Origin: Hirudo medicinalis
Lineage: Eukaryota > Annelida > Clitellata > Hirudinida > Hirudinidae
Direction of reading: 5' to 3'
NCBI GenBank assembly: GCA_011800805.1
Contig: MPNW01000133.1
Span: forward strand, 11,002 to 75,001
DNA: 64,000 nucleotides
The translations under genes were made by a program, and so were the position numbers. Under the pieces are notes generated by a model, which searched no databases, was not told where the DNA came from, and saw only the letters and a program-made list of their open reading frames with translations. The first letter of the stretch is position 1. Every line of letters starts with the position of its first letter. Shown one piece after another: positions 24,282 through 37,000 of the stretch.

Positions 24282-24324
24282 TATAAGCAGCTGCTCGACA
24301 GCATTCTTCAGCATCGACAACCAC
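24282..24324 (+). promoter_or_regulatory. TATA box and non-coding first exon of antistasin-like gene D
   Basis: TATAAG at 24282-24287 sits in a GC-richer block. A transcript starting some 25-30 bp later would soon meet the strong donor CCAC then GTAAGT at 24325, giving a short untranslated first exon. The coding signal exon follows less than 100 bp later. Confidence 0.5.
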
Positions 24325-24412
24325 GTAAGTTTGTTAGAGTTCTAGAGTGTAATTGGTACGGCTGAATTAAGTTTCTTGAAAATAAATATCGCTCAAAGTA
24401 CTCCGGTTTGAA

Positions 24413-24725
24413 ATGTATTTTCATATTTACTTGATGTTAATCCCATGTCTCGTGAAGACATTAGAAGGAAAAGGTGACGATTTACAGATAATAATGTCTT
24501 TGTAATTGGAAAATTAATAATAAGCTGATGCTAATCAAGTAATTAATATTTAAGCATAGGCTGTAAAATAACTAGTTTGAAAGTTTTACAACAAAATGCT
24601 TTGTTTTAGCTGCTTGCCCTAACAAATTTTGTCCTCTGGACATGTATTGTCCACATGGTGTAGAAGTGGATGAAATGGGTTGTGTCACATGTGTTTGCAA
24701 ACTCCCGCCTGGTAAACGATTGTAG
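24413..24725 (+). CDS. Secreted single-domain antistasin-like peptide D
   Basis: Two exons, 24413-24473 and 24610-24725, joined in phase 1, give 58 residues. The signal peptide begins MYFHIYLMLIPCLV. The mature domain reads CPNKFCPLDMYCPHG, then DEMGCVTCVC, and ends KRL at a TAG in the same exon. It is on the opposite strand to A-C and its signal peptide is more distant, so it is either an older or an inverted duplicate. A donor-like GTAAAC near the end is not needed to close the frame. Protease inhibition is the family role; the target is unknown. Confidence 0.82.
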
Positions 24726-24791
24726 AACATCGATTCATGAAATTTCATATTTAATTATAACATAACGTAACATAACGTAATATGTAGTAGG

Positions 24792-24932
24792 TATTGCTTC
24801 TTTGCTGCCAATCTTGGAGGGGGAAATAAATCCTTCGAGGAAATCAGTGTGACAGGGGTGGCAGAATTCCATGAATACCTGAAGGTATTGCTTCCTCGTC
24901 TCAAGGAGATCTACAAGAAAGAAAATAAATGA
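24792..24932 (+). other. Orphan terminal-exon-like reading frame
   Basis: An AG acceptor lies immediately upstream (TAGTAG then G). The frame runs 46 codons through FAANLGGGNKSFEEIS and VTGVAEFHEYLKVLLPRLKE to TGA. Composition and length look like real or recently real coding sequence. The phase does not fit gene D, whose exon 2 already has a stop. It may be a last exon of an unseen gene or part of the nearby transposon debris. Family unknown. Confidence 0.4.
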
Positions 24933-25201
24933 AGGAACTTGAAGAGAAAGCTTTCATTCATTTCATTTTTTTTCATTTTCATCTTTTTACTTTCTTTTGT
25001 GTTTGAAAAAAAATAACATAAAAATGTCTTTGCCGTGTTTCAATTTAACCTTTCGTAAAATCGGTTGTCAAAAAAACATAAAACTAAAAAAAATACGAAA
25101 AATCCAAATATTAATTAAACTGTCATTGAAAAAACAATTTTAATATATATATATATCTATTCGACCAAGATCAATGCCGTTGATCCAATATGTCCTGCAT
25201 C

Positions 25202-25352
25202 GCGAAAAAAGAAAAAGTCCCTCTTTATGCGAAGGAAGCGATGACTGTCAAAGTTGCTATGTGGGTTGTCTTAAATTATTGATCCCTCGGAATAGTTGAA
25301 GATAAGGGCCTTCAAGATTTTATTAGGAGATCCATGGTTGTTTGGGGACAAA
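25202..25352 (+). mobile_element. hAT/ZBED-type transposase remnant
   Basis: A plus-strand frame with one stop reads YAKEAMTVKVAMWVVLNY, then a stop, then SLGIVEDKGLQDFIR. The second part resembles the N-terminal region of hAT transposases, where a (P)FSxVEDxGFxxLI-like motif is typical. Only this block is recognisable, so it is a dead fragment. Confidence 0.45.
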
Positions 25353-25919
25353 TATGACTCGAATGTTGAGTTTGCCTTTTCACTTGGATGGCTGCACTGG
25401 AAAATAGAGTTCAATGCATTGTGAAATCCTTCACAACAGTTGGTTGTTTTGGAATATCTTTCAACATCAGCTTCATGATGATTCCAAATTCTGATAGAAA
25501 AATTGTGGAAAAGAAATTAGATGTAGAGGATAAGAATTACCAACTTTGGCATGCAGGTGCAAAGTTCCTACACAAGCTATTATTTATAGCTGCGCTAATA
25601 AACTACGAATTGATTGTTAAACTCGTCGCAAATTTTAATATTAACACATCAAAATGTAATTTTCAATAATTTGTGTTTAATTTGTTCTATTGTGTTCAAG
25701 GTGCGCAATTGTCATGGAACCCCTTTATCATCAACACGGCCCTTGTTTATTAGCAACAAAATTCTGAATATTTACCAACCAAATATATTTAAAATAGGCT
25801 TGTTTTTATAAAATTTTATAAAAATAAACATTCCCTTGATATGTTGTCTGTGTTCTTTGACGGCTATTTTAAACGTGTGTGGGACTTACATTTTTATAAA
25901 TTACATAATGTTATTAACT

Positions 25920-26066
25920 TTCAATCAGTTCCCAATCGGACAACTTTGAAATCACTTTCCATCAAATGCTCCTCGGATTTATCATAATATGCCCATCGAA
26001 ATTAAGTCGTCCACATCAGCCTCAATTTTTAAACGTCCATATAAATCACATTTACTCACCTCATAA
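25920..26066 (+). mobile_element. Reverse-transcriptase C-terminal remnant
   Basis: Two plus-strand frames one base apart read VPNRTTLKSLSIKCSSDLS and then MPIEIKSSTSASIFKRPYKS ending LLTS stop. The second resembles the tail of many non-LTR reverse transcriptases (…LPxxIKxSxSxxxFKxxLK…). The frameshift and the absence of the polymerase domain mark it as a decayed fragment. Confidence 0.5.
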
Positions 26067-26340
26067 TAATGATTTATTGATTTATTTCTGCAAATACCAC
26101 CACAACTTTTATATGTCCATATTTACTTGTGTAATAGTATATTAATAAGTTATGTAGCTTCTATATGAGAGGTCCAATTAGCTGGAGCAGTGCTCCATTC
26201 GGGCGGCCTTTGAGTGGCATTTGAGTATTTTTTTGTACAAACTAGAATTTTGGTTTATGTTTTCGTGTGTATAAGATGACCTCAAGAAATGAATAAATGA
26301 AAAATAAAAATAGATGAACCGGTACAGATGAGGATGGTGA

Positions 26341-26565
26341 ACGTGCGGTAGTGGAAAAATAAAGTTTGGGACATTTTTACAACCGCGCAGGGCTCCAGAC
26401 CAGAGGATCTCCAATGAAGCGAATGGAGAACCTTCAACGAAAGCGTCAAAAGACATGAGTCCAGTGGGACCTGCCGAAAACCCGCTCCTCGACGACAACG
26501 ACCTGCACACGAGAATCCAGGAGTACACAACGAAGTCGGACGCCATCTCGGAAACCAGCCAATAA
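26341..26565 (+). other. Coding-like terminal exon of an unidentified gene
   Basis: A 74-codon open frame, GC-rich for its surroundings, ends PLLDDNDLHTRIQEYTTKS then about ten residues and TAA. An acceptor AACCGCGCAG at about 26390 would start the exon in frame. The polar, acidic sequence with an acidic-dileucine-like ENPLLDD could be a cytoplasmic tail. No upstream exon could be matched. The minus-strand frames over the same bases look less natural. Confidence 0.4.
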
Positions 26566-27762
26566 TAATAATTTATCTTAAAATTTTAAAATGCTTTGCC
26601 TTTAGACACCATTTCGTTTGCATTTTAGTTACCTTAGAGTTTTTGTTTTTTTTTTATTTAGGTTTGATATTCATAATACGAAATCAATTAGTTAGTCAAT
26701 TATAATATAATTGTATAATTCATATTTTAATTAATTCTCCAGTATATGACCTTTTAAAATGTATATAATTTATAGACTCTACCTTTTTAGAATGGGTTTA
26801 AAATTATTTAAAAGATAAATTGCAAAAATTCGGCTAATCAAAAAATCTATTAAAATTAAAGGCACGCAAAATATTTTTAAAATATGAAAAATTTTGGCTA
26901 AAACAATTTATGTTACACTTTTATCGACATTTTAGTATTAAATGAATTGCATCAGTTCCACATGTTTTATTGACTGCAGCCTCAAAAATAAAAGTCACAT
27001 AAAACAAGCATAAAGATCTTTTTAAGATTTTTATTATGAAATTATCAAAAAATGTTCTTTATGTTACTTTGTTGTTAAATGCATAAACGTATGCCGAGTT
27101 ATAAGAGATTAAGAAAATATATATTGATAAATCTAGAAATAATGAGAAGAAGCAGAATCGGTATCATGGAAACACTCAAAATATTAAAAGAGAGTCAAGT
27201 TTCATCACCTGAACTTTTTTGAGGCCAACAAAAGTTGCACGAGGACTTAAGTTATACAGGAAGGCAACAGGTGCTCTCAAGAACAATTACTTCAGCACGG
27301 GAGTTCTAAGACTGCGGAGTTTGATGAAGAGGAGAAGATATGTTCAGATTTGGTGGAACCATTCAAAATAGGTCCGTCGAAATTCTGATGTTAAACCAAA
27401 AGTTAAACCAAAAGGATTGATTTACCGCATGGACTTGACTTTCCTTAAACTCCAACAGATAAATACATGCTAAGTTAAATTTTAAGATGCTTCTACTTTG
27501 CTCAAGAATGTTTACTTAGATTTATTGTCCAATTTGTAAAATATGAATATATAAATATTAATTGAATATTGTTTAAACGAAGATTGTGCAGTTCAAGCTA
27601 ATGTAATCAGCTGAACAATAAGAACCTCATTGAAGAGCTTCTTTGGTTCTCAATTTGTTGTGGAACGTGTTCTGAGATTTCATTTCTGATCTTTCTCAAA
27701 GACTTTCACTGACTCTCACTGACTTTTCGTCTTTTTCAATACGATTTTCGTAATTTCGCAAA
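26566..27762. other. Upstream region of the giant gene
   Basis: Mostly AT-rich. At 27260-27388 there is a 42-codon plus-strand frame after a TTATACAG acceptor, reading EGNRCSQEQLLQHG and later FDEEEKICSDLVEPF before a stop; it is unplaced. The stretch 27590-27762 just before the start codon is locally less AT-rich and is probably the 5' untranslated region of the giant gene. Confidence 0.35.
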
Positions 27763-30700
27763 ATGGTAAATTAAATTTAAGTTCTGAAAAATGATTATAA
27801 AATTTTAATAATAAACTATATTAAACTTTAATAGACAACATACTTTTCAATAAATATAAACTTTATTAGTTGACTATTAAAATGAAATTAATGAGATAAA
27901 ATAATTGCGAAATAGGCGGATGACCCTCTAAGGACAGCATGGTATCCTCCTGAACGATCAAGGATGATTCTCAACAGAAACAACTCCGTCGCCAGGTTAT
28001 TGCCATTTCATCAAGACTTAACTTGCAAAATAGCAACTTTTTATATTAGTAATAATAACAGTAATAATAATAATAATAAAATTTTGGTGGGATTTTTATT
28101 AGATGATCTTTTAAAGAATATTCTATCAAATAGTGTGCCTAATTAGGCGACCAATAACCTGCTGTAATATTTAATTATTGTTAACAATAAAACATTGTTA
28201 ATTGATGTCATTAGTTCATTTATAATAATTCATTTCAATCAGTTTGAAATCGATTTCAATCAATTAACATTCAACTTATTTAGAATCGGAAGTCGAGAGA
28301 TCGATAGATCTTTTCGCATTCCTATTTGCTAGCTTTTGTTTCTTACTGTGGATATTTTAATTCAATAAATATTCAATCAAATACGAGGTCAAGTTATCAG
28401 TAATGATAGCAGTAACATTTTTAGTCAACAATTAATAATATTAATTAATAATAAATAATATTGTTATCCTCTAAGAATTCTTTAATAATTCACAGCCACA
28501 TATAAATTGTCAGAACAATGTGGATAAAAACAATTTTATTATTGAAATTATTATCAATGTTTCAACTTTTGATTTGAAGAGGTCGTAATTAATGCCGATC
28601 CAAAAAGGTTTCACAACCTTTCAAAACTCTTTTGATTCGACTTTATTAACAATTTACCAATGTTTCAATATTAAAAATCCTATTAAAAGCCTAATGACGT
28701 CTGTGGCTTTCAAGAATACATTGTTATAGCGGACTTTCACAATCTCAATATTTATCAACTAAACATTGTCATTTGAAACGCCTCTTTTATGCTTCAGCCA
28801 ATTCGAACTCCCCTTACAGAGAAAACAAATCTTTCAAATCATTGAATAACAAATCATTTCTGACATCAATGAAACATAACAATGTTTTGAACTTTAAAAT
28901 AGCACATCTTTTATCGACCACATTGCTATATTTAATAACAATTATGTAGCACATTACCACATAAATAATTAATTATATTGGTACTTCTTGTCTTGAGCTG
29001 ATTAAAAATCTAAATAACAATTAAATTAATATCTAATATTTAATAAAGGTAAATTTAGTTAAAAGCTTATTTCATCATTATCATAATAAAAGATTTAAAT
29101 TATGTTATGATAGAATGTACATTGAAATTATGTAAAAAATCAAAATTATTTTTTGCAAGATCAATTAACTTCTTCCAAAACACCTCATCCTGATGTTGAC
29201 GAAGTCAGTGACATTAAAATGAGAGCTTATGCATCTGGTTATTAAGTTAAATCAATTAAATAAGGTCGATGATAATTTGGTAATTAATTGTAATAATGCT
29301 AATTATATCGATCCAAGCATAGTTTACATTTGGTTTGTTTCATTGATGTTCTATTCCGATTAGTTACTTGTTAGTTATTACGAAAATCAAATTCAAAGTT
29401 ACTTTGTTGATGCAACGTCGTTGAACCAAATCCATGAAATCTTGATTTATGTCTCCAACTGTGAGCGAACAATGAGACCTTTTGTCATCACGAAAAGCGA
29501 TGAAGTAGTGTAATTCAATTAATAATCATTCAGTAATATTGTTAGCTGAATAATATTATTAGTTAAATAACATTAACAATATCTGATAATAATCTTCAGA
29601 TGCAATAAATAATCGATGCATTAGATTACATTCAAATACTGTTGTCTCGTGCAGAAGTCGGCCTGGGTTGAACCAGTCTCAGAAGATTGCCATCGGAATT
29701 GGAACCACAACAGGCATTTTGGTCCTCATTGGCATCATACTTGGGGCAGTTCTTGGCACCCAGTTGAACAAACCCCATGAAAGTTGGTTATTATTTGTGT
29801 GGTCTCTATTCACAAGGTCCTACCCTTGAATAGATAGTTTGAGTTTGCTGCCAAGTTCAGTCATCATCATCATTGCTGCTTCTTATCGTCAATTCAGCGA
29901 ATAACCTACTTGTGCATGGTAATTGCCATACGTGGTACATTACATTATGCAGCTACGTAATAATTATATTTCTAAGTGCATGTACTTAATATAATGTTAT
30001 CACATTGTTAAACAAGGGATTGTTAAGAAATAACTGGTAACTGGATAAGTATATACGTGGTATTTGCAGGTAATACCATGCATTTGTTGCCTGAATATTT
30101 ACTGAATAAAAGAAAGTATAAATCCAGCATATATTTAGCCCCGTCCTTTATAACAACATTCAAGTAAACTTCGTTTTTAAGTATTTTCAAAACAATTTTC
30201 CTGCCAATAAAAGTCTATAGACCTATTTTACAATTTTTATTTTATTTTTATTCGCAAAAGTTAATGTTGAACTTTATATCAGTGGATAAAAGCAAAAAAT
30301 AGTTATCAAAAGCCCAAAAATAATTGGTGTTTTCAAAAAGAAAGTAACGGCTTAAGAGACAACAACAACAGTAATGATAAGAACAACAAGTATGTTGTGA
30401 TGATATGTAATTGTTATAATGTTATGATGGCAATATGCAATATTCTTTATTCTTGCAGCTACTTCGTCCAATTTAAGCATCACAACAGAAGGTGAGATTT
30501 TCTGACTTTAAATTATTCCATGGAACTCTTTCTCGTCTTTCTCGTTAAAATGTTGCAAATGAAGAGCAGAATTTGATAGAGTGTTATCATTTGGTAATGG
30601 TGTATTAAACAAGCTGCTTAGGTCGAGAAATATATTATTAATATATGGAAGTTACTAAATTACTTTGCAGGAAATAATTGGAATGGATAAGATGACTTTC

Positions 30701-31019
30701 AATTTATTTTTTCAAATTCTATTTTTCATGTTCTGTTTTTTTTTTTAGCACCAACCACGGTTATTCCAAGTAATTTTATTGCTTTCTGTTCACGAATGCA
30801 TTTTTGATCGAGAAAGACAATATTTTAAAGGCCATTAAAGGATCATTAAGTACATGTACACATGATCATCAGTAGGCAGACAACCTAAACGTTTGCACTT
30901 TGAGATCATGTTCTTCAAATTTCAATTTCTCGGATGCAAACTAAGAACTGAAATAGAATAATATTCTAGTGAACAACCTTTATTTGATTTTGTTTCCTTT
31001 GCAGCTCCAGCCGGCAATG
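27763..31019 (+). CDS. Giant gene, N-terminal part: cytoplasmic tail, signal anchor and STP micro-exons
   Basis: Exons: 27763-27765 (start codon only, donor ATG then GTAAAT), 27916-27995, 29655-29782, 30459-30491, 30749-30769, 31005-31019. The first 38 residues are polar and net basic (ADDPLRTAWYPPERSR...), with no signal peptide. Residues about 39-63 form a Gly/Ile/Leu/Val helix (IGIGTTTGILVLIGIILGAV). Basic residues on the N-terminal side predict N-inside, type II topology. Three tiny exons of 33, 21 and 15 nt, all phase 1, then encode TTSSNLSITTE, APTTVIP and TPAGN, a likely O-glycosylated stalk. The start exon is the least certain part: it rests on phase and donor fit, and another upstream exon could supply the ATG. 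Confidence 0.6.
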
Positions 31020-34000
31020 GTTAGTAAAAAATCTAAGAAGTAAATAGAACCATGCTTTAATAATTATTTAGTTACTTGATTATGTAAATGAAATTTACAA
31101 ATTTTTTTTAAAATTTGTAAATGGTAAATGCTGCTAATAAATCTTTATAACCAGATTATGTGATTGAAATAGAAATCCTGTTAACAATAATAGGTAATGT
31201 ATATGATAATGGTGATGGTGATGATGATGACGACGACGATGATGATGATGATAATATTAATAAAAAATATAATATTAAAAAAAAAAAAATAATAATAATA
31301 ATAACTGGTAATTAAAACCACGACTGCAAAGACTGTGTAGTTCTTATTAATCTTGAGGTGACGGATAACCTTCTATCAATGTCAGAATGAATGGAATTGC
31401 AATTGCATTTTCTTTTGTTTATATTGGGACAAATTTTGACAAGTGAATGAATAAGGGTTGTGTTTGTTTTTCATTATGCACATGAAATTCACTCCACAAC
31501 TGTGAAATCGTTTGAAATATCATCACATTCAGTACGTTCAAAGAAAGCGGGTGTTAAGGAGTAACATTGCATTACTTTTTGTACTGTTGTGTTATCGAGT
31601 AAAATTGGATTACCTTCACAACATTAATTTATCAAAAATTAAAAAAATTGTTGCATCTATGGAACTACTCAGTATGACATTCAAATGAGTGACAATGTAG
31701 ATTCTGTTTAAAAATTGGGCTATTTCTAAATTTAGAATAAAAACGTCTTAATCCTTGTTTTGGATTCACGGGATTGTTTCTAGCTAAGAACATTCAGTTG
31801 CTTTCGGTGAAATCCTGACTTCAGGGAATTGTTACTTCTTTGAATTGAGAGTTTGACACGATGGGTTCAAAAAAGTCTTAAAGTTGAGATTTTATGAATT
31901 GCGCCTGTTGAGAGTTTTTAATCGCAGAAAGGTTATCAGAATTGACTCGCATTTACTAAGACAGATTCTGATAAGTGACTCTTAAGATGACTCACCATCC
32001 GAAGAAGGATAAATTTGTTATCGAACAATGGCTCCAACCAATGACGTCATCTCAGTTGTTTTCGGGTTTGGTGAACAAATACTCGAATGGCATCTGATGT
32101 ATTCCGATGCATTAAATGTGCACGAATGCAGCTTTTCAATATCAACATTTCTAACAATAACAAGTTTCTCCCGTTGTTATTGTTCGCTTCACAGCATTCT
32201 TGAAACGAAACTATTGTGGAGGTGTTAAGAAATGATTATTTCATTAAGATGAGGCACTGGTTTGACACCTTGACATAACATTTGCCAATGTTGCTGGCTG
32301 GATGACATGCAGAATGTTTTGCTAAATTCTGCGATTGTATCGTTAAGTGATTTGTGTTATATTTGCAGGCAAATTGAGATCATTTCCTTGCTATTATATC
32401 ATCCAGTCCATGGAATTATAATAATTTTTAACATGACATGTAAATTTCGAAGGCTCATTTTTTTCATAATAGACTCAGCAGTCCGACTAGACACAGAAAT
32501 GACTTTGGACAATATCACCTTTACGAATGACCTCAAGGACCCAAATTCTGAGGCTTACAAAAAATTGGCAAACCAAGTCTGCGACGAAGTAAATTTCAAA
32601 CGACTTACAATTTTATGAATTAAATTCATGCAATTCAAAAACCTTTGCCGAAGTTTCTACACTGAAAATGAACAACGTATTCTTGTTTAGATGAAGAAAG
32701 CATTGCCACAGGATCAAGTAGATGAAATTGACTGCTCCGATATAGAATTCAGGTTTATTGATCTTCCATGTTGTAGCCTAATCAATATTTTGCTGTGATT
32801 TCTCTTGTGCGATAAAACGAAATTTTACATTTTCTTAAAGACATTTCCTTCACTCTTACTTCTTATAGCACTTTATGTTGATCATTGAACTTTTTAGCCC
32901 TGGAAGTGTGGTGGTCAGATTCGTCTTTAGAGTAGTCGTGAAGAAAACAGTCACGATCACAAAGGCCAGCTTTGGCAATTTGGTTCAGAGTTGGGTAAAA
33001 CTTAGGTTCACCAAAGGTGTTCTAAAGGCGAAGAAAGACTCCTTTAAGTTCAAAAATCTCGGAAGTAATTTCTTAAAAACATTACTTATTTGAATAATCA
33101 CTTTTAAAAAGTCACTTCAATAAGTTAATGTTTCTTCTTTACAAATGAATTATCTGCTGCGAATCAGATTCTTTTGGAAAATCTACATTTTACTAATTTT
33201 TATATCAGTTTGCAATCCAAATCCATGCAAATATTCTGGGAAATGCATGGACGTTGGAGGTGGTGAATTCAAATGCCAGTGCAAGCCTGGAAAATACGGG
33301 AAAACATGCGATGACGGTAAATTATGGAATTTCTTTACTATAAATTAGTTACTTTTTCCAAACTTGCCGTTTTCACAACCTTTCTACTTGGACTCAATAA
33401 GAGCTGTTTAAATGGCTCTTACGACATTATAAATTAAACTTTTATAAAAATTATTGCCATGTTTAATTCATTTCATTGAACTAATTCAGATCCAACATTC
33501 TGCACTTGTTCCGGAGATCCTCACTGCAAAACGTTCGATAAATTGGCCATGGACTACCAAGGAACATGCAAGTTCGTACTCAGCGAGGCCAGAGACAAAT
33601 CGTTCACAGTCTACTCTCGAAACATCAACATCAAAGGGGTCAAGAGAGTGTCTTGGGCCAGATATATAGAATTGAAATACAATAATCTTGTCGTGAGAAT
33701 GGGTAAACTTGACCCATACAACATTAAGAAACTTAACGCCGCTTGGGTGAGTAACGTTGAAAATGATCTGAATTATTATTATCTGCATATAACTCATATT
33801 TATCTAACCATATCTATTTTTAATTAAAAGGTAAATGGTGTACAAGTGAACCTACCATACCAGAATGCAGATGTAAACATTTATAAACAAGGGCAAACTC
33901 TGGTCTGCAGGACAAAATTTGGTTTGATGCTCACATATGGCAAATGGCAAGCCAGGGTTGGATTAACATCGAAATTCAAAAATAAAGTTTGGTTTTATTC

Positions 34001-37000
34001 AATTTTTATTTCGTCTTTAATTTTAGAATTTTATAACAAAAAATGAAACTTCACATTCTTACTTTTTAATGTTTATAGGATGCTTAAACTTCCAATGTGA
34101 GGACTTGTTGCTTATCAAACTAAATTTGCATAGACGCAATAAAGTGATAAGCTTAAATGACTTGCACACAAATGCATGACTGCATTGAAAAACAGTGCAA
34201 AGAAAATATTTAATAATGAGTTGCATTAATTTTATTGTTTAATTGATCGAGTTTAGAATCATTTGAGGATCTCAATAGCAAGTCGAATTAAATTCGATGT
34301 CATTCTTGACTGTTATAATTGTGCACGTTAACTAAAAATTAATTTTAATTTGCAATATAATCAATTATGCAAAATAAATTTCGTAATTAATGATTACGCA
34401 GATACAAATTGAGTCATTAACATAGGTGACAGGATTTTGTGGAAATTTTGATGGGAACAAGAAAAACGATGCATCCACCAGCTCAGGGGAGTACGTCTTC
34501 AAAAAGAAGAATTTTGGGAACATCATTGGAAACAGTTACATTGTTCAGGACACTGAGAAGCAACCTTACAGGTTTTATGTGGTTTGATTAAATTTAACAT
34601 TATTATCACGCAATAGTTATGATATTGCTGTAATAATATATAATAATAATAATAATATTATATGTAATAACATCTCAGGTTCCTTTTACGGCGAAAGTGT
34701 CAAAAATGTTATTGTAAGGTAACTTGTAATTAATAACTGTTTGTATTGTATAAAGACTGTACATTGTATGGAATAGCATTATGAGTAACATAAAGTCTAT
34801 TTTAATATAGCATGTTTCCTCAAAAGGAACATTTTAATATTAGATAATTTTTTAAAGGCAAATTTATATATATTATAATTCAAATATTATTACAATTATT
34901 CATTATAAAACAACTGATTCTGCAATCCCCTTTTACTCTGTATTCAAATTTGTACTTTATCAAGGAAATTATGAAATTGCTTATTAAATTATAAAATTGT
35001 TTTCCAGTTCTTCTTGCAAGCTGTCAGATGATGAAGTTGGCAGTTCTGCATGTCCAGGTGTGGACCTCGAGAAAGCGCTTTTCCTCTGCCAACAAATCAA
35101 GGATCCCAAGGGGAAGTTCAAAGATTGCGTCAAAGCCTTGAAATCCGACGATGTTTGTTTCATTAAAATTTATTTTAAAAAGTTATTTGCCAATTATTTG
35201 AATATTTAATAATTAAATAATTTTAGTAAACAAACAAATAAATAAATAAATACTTGCAAGAAAGAAATGATAATGTCCCAACGTCATATAAAAAAATACA
35301 TTCGGTTGAAATACCTCTTGCATTCGCATAATCACTCATTCCATGCCCAACAAATCAGCAGAACATGGATTTGGCAGAAAGTGATCCTTTCTCTATTCCT
35401 TTACTCAGCTAAAGCACTCGAACGCCTGCAAATTGTTCTTCTGTAGCATAAGTTTTTGTTGAATTAAACTTCAGCAACGCTGGCCTTGTTTGTTGCCATC
35501 CATCCAACTGTGACCAAAGTAAGTCTGGTGATCAAAAGGCCAAACATCGACTTCCAAGAGTCGCAGCGTCATAAACGTCACTTGGTCCCATTAGGGGTCG
35601 TTTACAGAAACTGTTGTCATTAACATTGTCACATTACTACATAATATTTCATAATGAGTGTAATGCAATAATATTACGTGATAAGTAAGAATTATGTTAC
35701 TTAAGATGATGCTGAAAATATATGCTTGGTATGCATCATACTTTAACAGCCAATTAATTCAATCTGAATAAGCAACCAATTAGGTTTATTCATAAGCAGT
35801 CTTACTCTTAATTTTAATTTCAACAATTCATTCTTTACACAGGTATCCGATTTCAGTAGCTGGTGTGATTTCGACGTGAAGCAGACGTGCGATGCGACAG
35901 TTGCAACTGCAGCTGTAACAACTTTCGTCGAGTCCTGTTTCGAAGTTGACTACACTCTCCTACAAAATGTTCTCGATTGGAAAAAAGAATTCAACATCAC
36001 TAAAGGTGCTCAAATATCACTGGCAGTATTTAATTCGATTGTTTTAAAAGTTTTACGTTTTTATTTTTGTCATATTTCTGCAATTTTTTTAGTTTTAAAT
36101 TCGATTATTTTGTTATCATATTTATTCTTCTTCTTAGGAAATTATATCGAATGTTGGCAATATGCTGAGATTTTTGTGTGAGATTTAAATAAGTAAGATT
36201 ATCTTGATTGATTGCTAAAATGAAATTTTTATTTTTACACCTAAAAAATAAAATAGGAAATATAATTTGGCAACTTTTTAATTTTCTATTTTAAAAATGG
36301 TTTATTAGGACACTGATTAAATCATTTGTCGTTTTTACAAGATGATGAATTTGACGACGAGGACAACTGCACTGGTAACACAATACCAAGCACCTCAGGG
36401 TGTCAAAACACTTGTGATAATCAAAATGCCACCCTGCTCTGTGACCTTCCTGATGTTGTTGGCTCCTGTTCATGTCCCTCCGGTACCCTTTCCTTTAAGG
36501 ACAGCTGTGTGACACAATCCATGTGCGGTTGCATTCACACGGATGGATCGGCTCATTTTGTGGGTACCTTGGATCTATAGATCTAAATAGGGCATGTGCA
36601 AATGATGTTGAATAATAACAACGCTGTTGATATTTGAAATATTAACGATTAATTATTAATTATTAACTATCAAATAACTCTTTTCATTGAAATAATTCAT
36701 AATTTAATAGTTATATTGAAAGTATCAAAAATGATAATCGATTGTAGCTGCAATTTGTTTCTATTTTCTTTCAAAGATCAATGAAACGTGGCTCAGTGAG
36801 GATTGTTCCAAGAAATTCACTTGTTCAGCTAGTGGAAAAATATCAACTTCTTTAAATTCATGTCAATTTGGAAAAACCTGTGTTCGTTCCAAGTGTTCTG
36901 GTACGAAGACTAAACTTTTTCGGTCTTATTGTTATGTTATAATATTAGTTTATTTTTATAATTGGTTCATTAATAATGTGATGAATTACATTTTAAATGC

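Noticed and set aside
24711..24716. GTAAAC near the end of antistasin-like gene D as a splice donor to the frame at 24792
   Set aside because: Phases do not match, and reading through gives a stop two codons later, as in the paralogues.
26178..26546. 122-codon minus-strand frame
   Set aside because: It is the antisense of the plus-strand frame at 26341-26565, which has an acceptor, a natural stop and a more protein-like composition.
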